DNA of 64,000 nucleotides from Nonomuraea solani (GTDB taxonomy: Bacteria > Actinomycetota > Actinomycetes > Streptosporangiales > Streptosporangiaceae): positions 124,001-188,000 of the forward strand of contig NZ_FNVT01000009.1 of the NCBI RefSeq assembly GCF_900108335.1, written 5' to 3'. A program made the position numbers and the translations under genes. A model generated the notes under the pieces. It saw nothing but the letters and a program-made list of their open reading frames with translations, was not told where the DNA came from and did not search any database. Numbering within the stretch: position 1 is the stretch's first letter; the number at the start of each line of letters is the position of its first letter. Shown here piece after piece: positions 1 through 14,456 of the stretch.

Positions 1-4609
<4,609 letters not shown>

Positions 4610-4613
<4 letters not shown>

Positions 4614-7600
4614 CGGGGGTCGGCCTCCAGATCCTGCGCGGCGAGGGCCACGATTTCGGCGTCGGACAGTGCGTCAAGTGAGGCGGTCACGGCCTCGCGG
4701 ACCACCACGGCGAGCGACTCGACCGTGGTGGCGGTGAACAGGCGGTGCATCGGCAGCTCGATCCCGAAGATCTCCTGGAGCCGCATGCCGGCCCGGGTGG
4801 CCGACAGGGAGTGGCCGCCCAGGACGAAGAAGTCGTCGCCGGGCCCGAGCCCGGACAGGCCGAGCACCTCGGTCCAGATCCCGGCGACCGCCCGCTCGGT
4901 GGGGTCCAGCTCGCGATCGGGCGCCTGCTCGGCGGGCGCGGCCCGGCTTCGGAGCAGGAGCGCCTGGTCGAGCTTGCCGTTGGGGGTCAGTGGCAGCTCG
5001 TCGATGATCGTCAGCGCGGCCGGCACCAGGTGCCGTGGCAGGCGGCTCCGCACGGCCGACCTGACGTCGGCGGCTTCCAGCCGGGCTCCGGCCGCCGGTA
5101 CGACGAAGCCCAGCAGCCCCTGCTCCCCGCTGGGCAACGGCCCCGGCACGACGGCGGCCGCCCGCACCCCCGGCAGCGCGGACAGCACGGCCTCGATCTC
5201 GGCGGGTTCCACCCGGAAGCCGCGGATCTTCACCTGCCGGTCCGTACGGCCGAGGAACGTCAGCACTCCGTCCGGCCGCATCCGGACCAGGTCACCGGTG
5301 CGATAGAGCCGGGCGCCGGGCGGGCCGGACGGGTCGGGCACGAACCGGTCCGCCGTGAGCTCCGGGCGGTTCAGATATCCGCGCGCCACCCTGGGGCCAC
5401 CGGCGTACAGCTCCCCCGTGGCCCCGGGCAGCACCGGGCGCTGGTCCGAATCCAGGACCAGCAGGCGGGAACCGGGCAACGGCCTCCCCAGCGGCAGCGG
5501 GTGGCGGCCCGCGCGCCGGGCCTCCGCCTCGTCGGCGACCAGGAAGGTGCAGGCGATGGTGGCCTCGGTCGGGCCGTACGTGCAGCCGAACGCGGCACCC
5601 GTGCCGAGCGCGTGCCACGCGAGGGCGTCCTCGCCGGTGACGACGTCCCCGCCGACGCTCATCAGGCGCAGCCGGGCCAGGCGCGGGTCGTCCGGGACGG
5701 CCGCGTGGAGGAGCTCCCGGTAGTACACCGGGGTGACGTCCACGACCGTCACCGCGTGGTCGTACAGATCGTGCAGCATTTTCGCCGGGGAGACCGCGCG
5801 GGCGTCCAGCACCGCCACGGCCGCACCGCTGATCAGCGGTGCCATGATCTGGTCCATGGACGCGTCGAAGCCGAGCGAGGCCAGCAGGGCGAGCCGTTCG
5901 CCCGGCGCGAGCCCGTAGGCGTCGGCCATGACCTGGCAGTGGTGGGTGAAGGCGGCGTGGTCGATCATGACGCCTTTGGGCAGGCCGGTGGAGCCCGAGG
6001 TGAAGATGACGTAGGCGAGATCGGTCAGCGCCGCACCGGCCGGGTCGTCCGTGATCAGGCCATCGTCCGGCTGGTCGTCGTCGCAAAAGACCAGCCGCCC
6101 GCCTTCGGCGAACTCGGTGGCGTGCGGCTCGTCCGTCACGACGGCGACCGCCCCGGTCTCGTCGAGCAGCGCTTCGCGCCGCTCCGGCGGATCGGCCTCG
6201 TTCAGAGGGACGTAGACGGCCGCGCGGCGCAGGACCGCGAGCAGCGCCACGACCGTCCGCACGCTCCGGCCGGCGTACACCGCCACCGCCGCACCCGGCT
6301 CCACCCCGGCGGCGGCCAGGCGCCGCGCGAGCCGCCGGCTGCGGTCGTCGAGCTCCCGGTACGTCACCGAGCCGCTCGGACCGGTGACCGCCACCGCGTC
6401 CGGGACGCGGGCCACCTGGTCGGCGAAGAGTTCGAGCACCGTGCGCGGACGTTCGGCGTACGGCGCACCCGTGGCGGTCCGCTCGCGCTCGGTGCGCAGG
6501 TCGATATCGGCCAGCACGGCGCCGGGCCGGGCGGCCACCTCGGCGGCCAGGTGGGCGAACCGTTCCCCGAGCCGCATGACCGTGGCCGGTTCGAACAGCG
6601 CCGTGGCGTACTCCAGCTCCCCGGTCCAGCTTCCGTCCGGGTTCGCCCGCATGGCCAGGGTCAGGTCGGTCACCGCCGACGGCGGCAGCGACTCGACGGG
6701 GGTGACCGTGAGGCCGGCCAGCGAGAACGCCTGACCTGCGCCTTCGAGCACCTGGAACATCGTGTCGAACAGCGGCGTGCGCGACGGATCGCGGTCCCGG
6801 CCCAGTTCGGCCAGAACCCGGTCGAAGGGCGCCTCGCGGTGGCCGTGGGCCTGCGCCAGCAGCGACCGCACCGCGGCCAGATGCGTGCGGAAAGTCTCCC
6901 CCACCCGCGGGACACGGACGGCGAGCGTGTTCACGAAGCAGCCCAGCACCGTCTCCGCACCGGCCGTGCCGCGGCAGTCGACCGGGGTGCCGATCACGAG
7001 GTCCCGCTGTCCGGTCACGCGGCTGAGCAGCGCCGCATAGAGCGCGAACCAGGTGGCGAACTCGGTCGCCCCGGCGTCCCGGCCGAGCTCCAGCACGGCC
7101 CGGGCGTCTTCGGCGGGCACGCGGAAGGCCCACACCGCGCCCGAGGGGTCCCGGGTCTCCGGGCGTGGCCGGTCGAGCGGCAGGTCGAGGGGTTCGCTCC
7201 CGGCCAGCGTCCGGCGCCAGTACGCCACCTGGTCGTCCAGGTCGCGGGCGGCCTCGTGGACCGCGTGGTCGGCGTACTGCCACGCGGGCGCGGGCAGCGG
7301 TGCCGCGGGGAGATCCGTGGCGGTCAGCGCGCGGTACAGCGCGGCCAGCTCCGTACCGATGATCTTCCACGACCAGCCGTCGACGGCGATGTGGTGGCTG
7401 AGCAGCAGCAGGATGTGCTCGTCCGGCGCGGCCCGCACCAGCGTGACCCGGAACTGGTGATCACGGCCGAGGTCGAAGCCCCGCGTGGCCGCCTCGCCGA
7501 CGACCTCCTCGGCGGATCGGCCGGCCGGCTCGACGACCTCCACCGGCACCTCGCCGGCCGGATCGACGATCTGGGCGGGGCCGGAGCCGGGTACGACGAC

Positions 7601-10600
7601 GTATCTGGTCCTGAGGATCTCGTGCCGCTCGGCCAGCAGCCGGCAGGCCGCCCGCAGCGCGCCGGTGTCCAGCGGGCCGCGCAGGCGGAAGGTCGCCGGT
7701 ACGACGTACTCCCATCCCGAGGCGTCGACCTGGTGGAGCACCCACAGGCGCCGCTGGGCGGCGGACAGGACGATCGGGCCCGTACGATCCGCCCGGACGG
7801 GCTCGTCACCGGCCGTGCCGGTCACCGGGGTGGCGCGGGCCGCGAGCGCGGCCGCCGTCGGTGTGCCGAAGACCTCCCGCAGCGGCAGCACGAGACCGGC
7901 GTGATCCCGCAGGCGGGCCACCAGCCGGGTGGCCGCGAGCGAGTTCCCGCCCAGCCGGAAGAAGTCGTCATGGACGCCGACGCCCTCGATGCCCAGCACG
8001 TGGGAGATCGCCGCGACGAGTGCCTTCTCCGCCGTGGTGCGCGGCGCGACCATCTCGGCGCCCAGATCCGGCCGGATCAGGACCGGCTCCGGCAGTCCGT
8101 CGTGATCGAGCTTGCCACTGGACGTCCTGGGCAGCTCGGCCAGCGTGACGATCGCCGCCGGCACCAGGTAGGACGGCAGCCGCTCCCGCAGATAGTCCCC
8201 GAGACCGGCATCGCCCCGGACCGAATCCGACAGGACGGCGTACGCCACCAGGCCCGGCTCGCCGGTCGCGCCGACCGGACGGTGGACCACGGCGGCGGCC
8301 CGCACCCGCGGATGGGCCAGCAGCGCGCTCTCCACCTCCTCCGGCTCCACCCGGTGCCCACGGACCTTGATCTGGCGGTCCACCCTGCCGCGGAACTCCA
8401 GCACCCCGTCCGGGCGGCGCCGCACCAGATCACCGGTGCGATACATCCGGGCCCCGGGCTCGGCGCCGAAGGGGTCGGGCAGGAAGGCGCCGGCGGTGGC
8501 GGCGGGACGGCCGGCGTACCCGAGCGCGACACGACGGCCGGCGAGGTAGAGCTCGCCGGGCACGCCGACCGGCACCGGCTGGAGCCGGCCGTCCAGGACG
8601 TAGGCCCGGGTGCCCGGCACCGCGCGCCCGATCGGCAGGATGCTCTCCCTGCCCGTGAAGCCGGCGGTGTCCATCGCGGTGCACGTGACGGTCGCCTCGG
8701 TGGGACCGTACGCGCAGACGAAGGCGCCACCGAAGCCGCCGTCCCGCCAGCGCTGGAGGTCGTCGCCGCGGATGACGTCCCCCGCGAGGTACACCATCTC
8801 GACGGAGTCCAGCCGCCGGTCCCGGGGCTTCGCGCGTCCGATCAGCTCGCGGTAGTACAGCGGGGTGAGGTTGAGGTGGGTGAGGCGATGCCTGCCGATC
8901 TCGTCGAGGAGGTCGTCGGCGCCGAGCCTGCGCGGGTCGAGCGGGACCACGCGCGCGCCGCGTACCAGGGCGGTGAGGATCTGTTCCAGCGAGACGTCGA
9001 ACCCCAGCGAGGCGGCGAGCGAGATCCGGGCGCCGGCCGTGATCCGGAACTCGGTGGCGATGACCTCCAGGTGCTCGGCCAGCGCGCCGTGCGAGATCTG
9101 GACACCCTTCGGCCTGCCGGTGGAGCCGGAGGTGTAGGCGATGTAGGCGACGTCGTCCGGGCCGATACGCGGCAAAGGCACCGGTCCGGAAGGCGGAGGC
9201 ACCGCGTCGGCCGGGAGGATCGGGAGTCCGCAGTCGTCCAGTCCGGCCCGGTCCGGCCCGGCCGCGACGACCAGCACCGCTCCCCCGTCCGCGAGCAGGC
9301 CGAGCAACCGCTCCCGAGGGTGCGCGGGATCGAGCCACAACACGGCGGCCCCGGAACTCATGATGCCGGCCAGCGCGGAAACGAGATGCGGCCCGCGCTC
9401 CACGCAGAGGCCGACCACGTCACCACGGCGCACCCCGGCCCGGGCGAGCGCGGCGGCGAGGTCGCCGGCTCGCCGGGCCAGCGTCCGGTAGTCGAGGTCC
9501 CCGTCCGGCCCGGCGACGGCGATGGCGTCGGGCCGCCGCCGCGCCTGCCCGGCGATCAGCTCGGGCGTCATCACCGGTGCCGGCGGCGCCTCACGGTAGC
9601 CCAGCTCCGCGACATGCTCGGCCGCCGTCGACAGCGGCAGCTCCACGAGGGGACGGTCCGGCTCGGCCGCCGCCTGCTCGGCCAGCCGCACGAAGAGCCG
9701 GGCGAACCGCTCGATCATGGCGCGTTCGAACAGGGCGGTGGCGTACTCGAAGTGCCCGGTGAACCCGCCATCGGCCTCGTGCCGCAGGGCGAGCGTCAGG
9801 TCCACCTTCGCGGCGATCGGCGGCACGTCCACTTCCTCGAAGTGAAGGCCGCCGGCGGTGATGGCGGCGCCGCCCGCCTCCTCGAACAGGAACATCGCCT
9901 GGAAGAGCGGGTTCGCCGACAGGTCGCGCTCCGGCCGCAGGCGCTCCACCAGCACGTCGAACGGAAGCTCCGGGTGCTCCATCGCGGTCAGCGTCGTGAT
10001 GACCGTACGGCCGAGCAGGTCGCGGAAGGTCGTCTCCGCCTCCACCGTGGAACGCAGCACCACCGTGTTCACGAACAGCCCGACCGTCTCGTGGGTGCGC
10101 CCGTCGTCGCGGCCGGAGACCGCGGTGCCCACGCTGATGTCGCTCTGCCCGCTCAACCGGGCGAGCAGGCCGGTGAAGACGGTCAGCGCCGTCATGAACC
10201 GGGTCGCGCCGGCCGAGCGGCCCAGCGCGGTCAGCGCCTTGGCGAGCGCCGGCGGAACGGACACGTCGACGCTGGCCCCGTCAGGGCGCCATATTCGCGG
10301 GCGGGGGTGGTCCAGCGGCAGGTCGAGTGCCGCCATGCCGTCGAGCTCGCCTTCCCAGAAGGCCAGCGAGCCGTCGAGTTCGCCGCGCAGGAACCGCTCG
10401 CGCTGCCGTACCGCATGGGTGGCGTAGTCCACCTGGATCGGGGCGAGCGCCGGCGTCACGCCGGCGACCTCGGCGTCGTAGAGCGCCCCGAACTCCTCGA
10501 ACACCACATGCCCGGACCACGCGTCGAAGGCGATGTGGTGCGCGGTGAGGACAAGGAGGTGCTCGGTGCCGGTCAGTTCGATCAGCAGCCACCGCACCGG

Positions 10601-10960
10601 ATGTTCCCGGCCGAGGTCGAAGGGGGTGCGCTGGTCGCGGGCGAGCACCTCCCGCGCGCGCCTCTCCCGCTCCCGCGGCGCGTGTCCGGTGAGGTCGACG
10701 ATGGTGAGTGCCGGCGCGCTCTCACCGGCGGGGTGGACGACCCGTCGCGGCTCTCCCGCCTCGGTCCGGTAGGTGCAGCGCAGCACGTCGTGCCGCTGGT
10801 GCAGGCGGGTGAGGGTGGCGGTGAGCGCGTCCACCCGGAGCGGGCCGCCGATCCGGAAGATGTACGGGAGCAGGTAGTCGGTCCCGCCGGGGCGAAGCCG
10901 GTCCAGGAACCACATCCGCCGCTCGGCGTAGGAGAGATCGCCGGGCATGCTCGAGGTCAT
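4610..10960 (-). CDS. Two-module nonribosomal peptide synthetase, C-A-T-C-A-T
   Basis: Length 2116 aa. ATG 10960 overlaps the MbtH stop (ATGA), which fixes the start over further upstream in-frame codons. Domains: C1 (about 5-430, HHIAFDA near 143), A1 (about 480-950, YTSGSTGRPKG near 610), T1 (LGGNSL near 1003), C2 (about 1060-1490, HHIAVDGW near 1192), A2 (about 1520-1990, FTSGSTGLPKG near 1657) and T2 (LGGHSL near 2048). There is no epimerase or thioesterase. Both A domains share an unusual TP-x-YYREL stretch after the 278 position, so they are close paralogues. Pocket residues by eye are D-V-E-N-Y-A-A-V-T for A1 and D-A-D-D-S-G-T-I-A for A2. The acidic side chains (A2 is close to lysine-type codes) suggest basic or polar substrates; that is inference. 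In C1 the Gly after the catalytic Asp is Ala. Confidence 0.96.
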
Positions 10961-11148
10961 TCCTGGACCTGCCGGACGCTGCGCGGGCGCATGTCGGTCC
11001 AGACTTCGGCGATGTGGGTCAGGCATTCCTCCCGGGTGCCGGAGGTCCCCTCGCTGGTCCAGCCGAGAGGCAGCGGCCGGTCCGTGGCCCACACCGAGTA
11101 CTGCTCCTCGTGGTTGACGACGACTTGGTAGGTGCGAATGTCAGGCAT
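10957..11148 (-). CDS. MbtH-family NRPS chaperone, first copy
   Basis: Length 63 aa. It carries the MbtH signature: N-H-E-E-Q-Y-S-V-W, PLGW, a Cys-Leu pair, and the C-terminal WTDMRPRS motif. MbtH-like proteins bind adenylation domains and support their folding and activity. The stop overlaps the ATG of the two-module NRPS, and the start is 24 bp downstream of the aromatic oxygenase gene, so it sits inside the leftward operon next to its likely client. A second, longer MbtH is encoded in the rightward arm. Confidence 0.95.
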   Translation of the reverse strand: MPDIRTYQVVVNHEEQYSVWATDRPLPLGWTSEGTSGTREECLTHIAEVWTDMRPRSVRQVQE

Positions 11149-11172
11149 GAACTCGTCTCCGTACGAGGGGCG

Positions 11173-12060
11173 TCAGCGGTCGGGTTGAAGATGGTGGGCG
11201 GCGGAGTCGACGACCTCCTGGAGCGAGCCGATGATGTCGCCGGCCGTCGACGGGCCGCCGGACCCGTTGGCCGCCAGGTCGAGCGCGACGGCCCTGACCC
11301 GGTGCAGCAGCTGGGCCACGACGGCGTCGCGGCCGATGGGCGCTCGCGCGGTCATGAAGAAGGTGTCGAAGATGAGCGAGGTGCGCGGGGTCGGGCGGGC
11401 GGAGGTGTCGACGCTGCTCTGTTGCAGCAGCGAACGCCCGCCGTGGACCAGCCGGGCGGCGACGGCCTCGTGCGCCCTGCGGTTGACGGCCACCGCCTTC
11501 ACCAGCCGGGTGCCACCGGGCCCGGTCGTCCAGGGTGTCCCGTGCCCGCGCAGGAGCCGGCGGAGCGGGGCGAAGTCGGCCGCCCACAGGCCGCTGAAGC
11601 AGCGGTGCCAGAGGTACATCCGCGGGCGGATCAGGCTCTGGTAGATCTCCGGCGGGCACGAGCCGCTGTACTGGAGCATGGCGGTGTATCCGTTGACGTA
11701 GGACTCCAGGTCGGTCAGCGCCTGGTCGTCCGCGTCGTTCTCCTTGGCGTCCGTCACGAGCGCGCCCATGAGGTGCCACAGCAGCATGGTCACCTGGTGG
11801 CCGGTGATCCAGCGGAACCAGTACAGCACGTCGGTGGTGTCCGGCAGGGCGAGCCCCGTGGCCTGGGCGGGTAACTCCAGTGCGGCCCGGGCCCGCTCGG
11901 CGTCGTAGAGGGCGCGCATGCCGGGCGGCGGCGGGCCGGGAGCGGCGGTCTGGCCCAGCGCCGGCATGACCAGCGGTTCGAGCCCGTACGGGAAGTCGCC
12001 GTAGTCCCAGTCGCGCTGCGGGGCAGAGGTCTCGGGTTCGATCGTCCGCAGCTCAGTCAC
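11173..12060 (-). CDS. Histidine-ligated heme-dependent aromatic oxygenase, L-tyrosine 3-hydroxylase-like
   Basis: Length 295 aa, GTG start at 12060 overlapping the end of the VOC gene by 8 bp. The N terminus (DWDYGDFPYGLEPLVMP) and the central stretch YSGSCPPEIYQSLIRP followed by SGLWAADFAPLRRLL resemble, from memory, the LmbB2/Orf13/HrmE tyrosine hydroxylases and SfmD, whose fold is related to tryptophan 2,3-dioxygenase. Members use heme and peroxide to hydroxylate tyrosine-type substrates to catechols. Predicted role: L-Tyr to L-DOPA, or hydroxylation of a related aromatic, as precursor supply. The VOC dioxygenase immediately upstream is the natural next step (extradiol cleavage of DOPA), as in 4-alkyl-proline pathways of lincomycin, hormaomycin and the pyrrolobenzodiazepines. 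The family call is fairly sure; the exact substrate is not. Confidence 0.75.
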   Translation of the reverse strand: MTELRTIEPETSAPQRDWDYGDFPYGLEPLVMPALGQTAAPGPPPPGMRALYDAERARAALELPAQATGLALPDTTDVLYWFRWITGHQVTMLLWHLMGALVTDAKENDADDQALTDLESYVNGYTAMLQYSGSCPPEIYQSLIRPRMYLWHRCFSGLWAADFAPLRRLLRGHGTPWTTGPGGTRLVKAVAVNRRAHEAVAARLVHGGRSLLQQSSVDTSARPTPRTSLIFDTFFMTARAPIGRDAVVAQLLHRVRAVALDLAANGSGGPSTAGDIIGSLQEVVDSAAHHLQPDR

Positions 12061-12508
12061 GGGCGCTACCCGGAATGTAGGTGAACTCGAACTCCAGCCC
12101 GTTCACGTCCAGGACGTAGAGGCTCCGCGTGCCGTCCGCGTCGGTGACGATGCCGCTGGGCGGATCCGGGCGAGCGAAAACATACTTTCCGGACTCGTAG
12201 AGCTCGAACCAGCGCCGGCGCAATTCCGGCAGCTCGTCCGCGGCGTCCACCGTCAGGCAGACGTGCTGGAATTGGAACCCGGCGGCAGGTGGCCGCCGGC
12301 GGTTGTGCGCGGACCGGTCGAACAGGTGGAATCGCACGTCTCCGGCCTTCACCTCGATCAGCTTGACGATTCCGGGGAGCCGGTCGAGCGTAAGATCGGA
12401 AAAGCGGTCGAGCTGCCAGGAGAAGTCCGCTTCGAAATAGTCCAGATACCAGTTCAGGCAGTTGTCGAGGTCGTCCGTCTGCACCCCGACATGGTGGAAA
12501 CCTAACAT
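12053..12508 (-). CDS. VOC-superfamily metallo-dioxygenase, possible L-DOPA 2,3-dioxygenase
   Basis: Length 151 aa from ATG 12508, which puts the first beta strand (LGFHHVGVQTDDLD) right at the N terminus as usual in this family; an in-frame ATG at 12550 would add 14 residues, and neither has a strong Shine-Dalgarno site. Two beta-alpha-beta modules are visible. Candidate metal ligands are the N-terminal His of FHHVGV, the His of FQHVCLTVD and the Glu of the last strand LEFEFTY, consistent with a working Fe(II)/Mn(II) site. VOC proteins include extradiol dioxygenases, glyoxalases and resistance proteins. The call as a catechol-cleaving enzyme rests on the adjacent tyrosine-hydroxylase-like gene, a pairing known from LmbB2/LmbB1. 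It could instead be a self-resistance protein. Confidence 0.65.
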   Translation of the reverse strand: MLGFHHVGVQTDDLDNCLNWYLDYFEADFSWQLDRFSDLTLDRLPGIVKLIEVKAGDVRFHLFDRSAHNRRRPPAAGFQFQHVCLTVDAADELPELRRRWFELYESGKYVFARPDPPSGIVTDADGTRSLYVLDVNGLEFEFTYIPGSARD

Positions 12509-13087
12509 TAGAGCCCGCCATTCATTGTCGGCCTCGCCGATTTTGCGCATGCCGAATTCGCCATTCAAGACGAGATTTCCCAGAAACCGCGCGGCAGCGC
12601 CAAGGAGGCTTCCGTGAAGCCTCACGGCATGGTTGAGCTGCACCTTTCCGTCAGCGCACACCCAGATGGCGGTGTGCGACAGAAGGCGTGGAATGTCCAC
12701 TCAGTGGACCGATCTTCATCGTGGCCGGCCTGCCCAGAAGCTTCCCCGGCTTCTAGAGCGGCATCACCCGTACGGCCCCCGGCCGCTCCCCTGTGTTGAT
12801 CCTTTACCGTCCCCTAAAAATCCCCGAAGTCGGAGGTCATCGCCTCCTGCCGCCCGACACTGCCACAGGAGGATGCCGCGTGCAACAGCGAAAGTACCAC
12901 TTGGCCGGAGTCGGACAATAGTGGTCCACCGGCGGCCGATAATAGGATTGACGATGCCAAATTCAGTGGCTAGCTTGTCTCCTAGTGCGATTACATGATC
13001 GCAAATTCCCGCATGTGTGAAGCGTGGCAGTGTTTACGCCTCCCACCTTATGCACAGGACGGGATCAATGGTCCACGGGGGATCTTT
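12509..13087. other. Divergent promoter region between the two NRPS arms
   Basis: No convincing gene lies in these 580 bp; short open frames here lack the GC3 bias of the neighbours, and local AT content is higher, for example near 12795-12830 and 12930-13020. The region must hold the promoters of the leftward (12508) and rightward (13088) operons. The rightward promoter and a palindrome can be proposed (see 12948-13003). I found no equally good candidate for the leftward operon. Confidence 0.7.
12948..13003 (+). promoter_or_regulatory. Candidate promoter with operator palindrome for the rightward NRPS operon
   Basis: TTGACG at 12948-12953, a 17-bp spacer, and TAGCTT at 12971-12976 give a sigma-70-type promoter with start near 12983. 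Directly downstream, TGCGAT (12986-12991) and ATCGCA (12998-13003) form a perfect inverted repeat with a 6-bp spacer, well placed for a repressor at +1. The leader to ATG 13088 would be about 105 nt. No cluster regulator gene is present in the window, so the binding protein is unknown. Confidence 0.45.
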
Positions 13088-14416
13088 ATGAAAGAAACCA
13101 TGAATTGGCAGTTTCGTGATGCCCGCGCCGTGTGGCATCCGTACACGCGGCAGCAGGATTGGCTTTCTGACGATCCGCTCGTCATCGAGCGGGCCGAGGG
13201 GGTCTGGCTCACCGACGTCTCGGGCCGGCGCTTTCTCGACGCCTGCGGATCGTTGTGGGTCACCACCTACCGGCACGGAGAGCCACGGCTCAAGGCCGCC
13301 GTCTCCCGGCAACTGGAGGAGCTGGATCACTCCACGTTCTTCGGCGCGACGCACACACCGGGGATCCGCCTGGCCGAACGGCTGGTGGAGCTGGCGCCGG
13401 CGAGCGAGAGCGACCCCCGCGGCCTGACCCGCGTCTTCTTCGGCAGCGACGGCGCGTCCATGGTGGACGCCGCTCTCAAGCTGGCCTACCAGTTCTCGGT
13501 GCGGTCCGGCCGGCCCCGGGATCTCATCCTGCACCTGGAGAATTCCTTCCACGGCGACTCGATCGCCGCCTCCAGCATCATGGGCGGGGAGCAGTCGCAG
13601 TCCGCCTACGGGCCGCTGCTGATGAGCACGCGCAGGACCACCTCGCCGGCGCCCGCCGACGGCCTCGATCCGGCGCGGGCCGCGGCCCGCGCCCTGGACG
13701 ACCTCGAAAAGGTCCTGGCCGGCTGTCATGAGCGCTGCTGCGCGCTGATCGTGGAGGCGATGGTCCAGGCGGCCGGCGGCATGCTGCCGTACCACCCGGC
13801 CTTTCTCCAGGGGTGCCGCGAGCTCGCGGACCGCTACGGGTTTCTGCTCATCTGCGATGAGATCGCCGCGGGTGTGGCCAGAACCGGACAGATGTGGGCC
13901 ACGCAGCACGCCGGGATCGTCCCGGACGTCATGCTGTGCGGCAAAGGGCTCACCGGCGGCGTGCTGCCGATGTCCGCCCTGCTCACCGGCGACCATGTCG
14001 CCGACGCGTTCACCGGGCCCGGCGCGACCGCGATGTTCTTCCACGGCCACACCTACGCGGCCAACCCTCTGGCCTGCGCGGCGGCGCTGGAGAACCTGGC
14101 CATGGCGCAGGAGCTCGACCTGCCCGCCGTGGCACGTGACAAGGGGGCCGTTCTCGGCGCGCTGCTCGAACCCGTGGCCAAGCACCACGCCGTACGCGAG
14201 GTGCGCCGGCTGGGCGTGATGACCGGCATCGAGCTGGCGGCCTCCCTGCCGCGCGCGGGCTTCCGGGTCTGCGCCGCCGCCCAGGAGCGCGGCGTCTGGA
14301 TGCGCGCACTCGGCGACGTCCTGGTCGTCATGCCTCCGCTGGCCATCACCGACGACGAGCTCGCGCAGCTCACGGCCGTCATCGAGGCCTCACTGGAAGA
14401 CGTCTTCGGCCGCTGA
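13088..14416 (+). CDS. Class III PLP aminotransferase, BioA-like
   Basis: Length 442 aa. ATG 13088 is preceded by a GGGGGA Shine-Dalgarno site; in-frame codons further upstream have none. The N-terminal VWHPYTR is typical of adenosylmethionine-8-amino-7-oxononanoate and omega-aminotransferase relatives. The cofactor region has LICDEIAAG and the Schiff-base Lys in CGKGLTGG (about residue 286). There are no other biotin genes nearby, and it opens the rightward NRPS operon, so it probably aminates a ketone or aldehyde intermediate of a nonproteinogenic amino acid, working with the oxygenase, ThDP enzyme and dehydrogenase downstream. The donor and substrate cannot be told from sequence. An actual biotin role is less likely. 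Confidence 0.9.
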   Translation: MKETMNWQFRDARAVWHPYTRQQDWLSDDPLVIERAEGVWLTDVSGRRFLDACGSLWVTTYRHGEPRLKAAVSRQLEELDHSTFFGATHTPGIRLAERLVELAPASESDPRGLTRVFFGSDGASMVDAALKLAYQFSVRSGRPRDLILHLENSFHGDSIAASSIMGGEQSQSAYGPLLMSTRRTTSPAPADGLDPARAAARALDDLEKVLAGCHERCCALIVEAMVQAAGGMLPYHPAFLQGCRELADRYGFLLICDEIAAGVARTGQMWATQHAGIVPDVMLCGKGLTGGVLPMSALLTGDHVADAFTGPGATAMFFHGHTYAANPLACAAALENLAMAQELDLPAVARDKGAVLGALLEPVAKHHAVREVRRLGVMTGIELAASLPRAGFRVCAAAQERGVWMRALGDVLVVMPPLAITDDELAQLTAVIEASLEDVFGR

Positions 14417-14456
14417 GCGGCCATCGGCCCACCCCTGTCCAAGAATGGAGATTCCC

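Noticed and set aside
4745..11131. Very long plus-strand open frame (over 2100 codons) opposite the two-module NRPS
   Set aside because: It is the antisense shadow of a GC-rich gene; the minus strand shows all NRPS core motifs, while this frame gives low-complexity Arg/Gly/Ala sequence without domains.
12633..12998. Short plus-strand frame in the divergent promoter region
   Set aside because: Weak codon bias, no ribosome-binding site, and it overlaps the predicted promoter.
13088..14416. Biotin biosynthesis role (BioA) for the class III aminotransferase
   Set aside because: No other biotin genes are nearby and it is the first gene of an NRPS operon.
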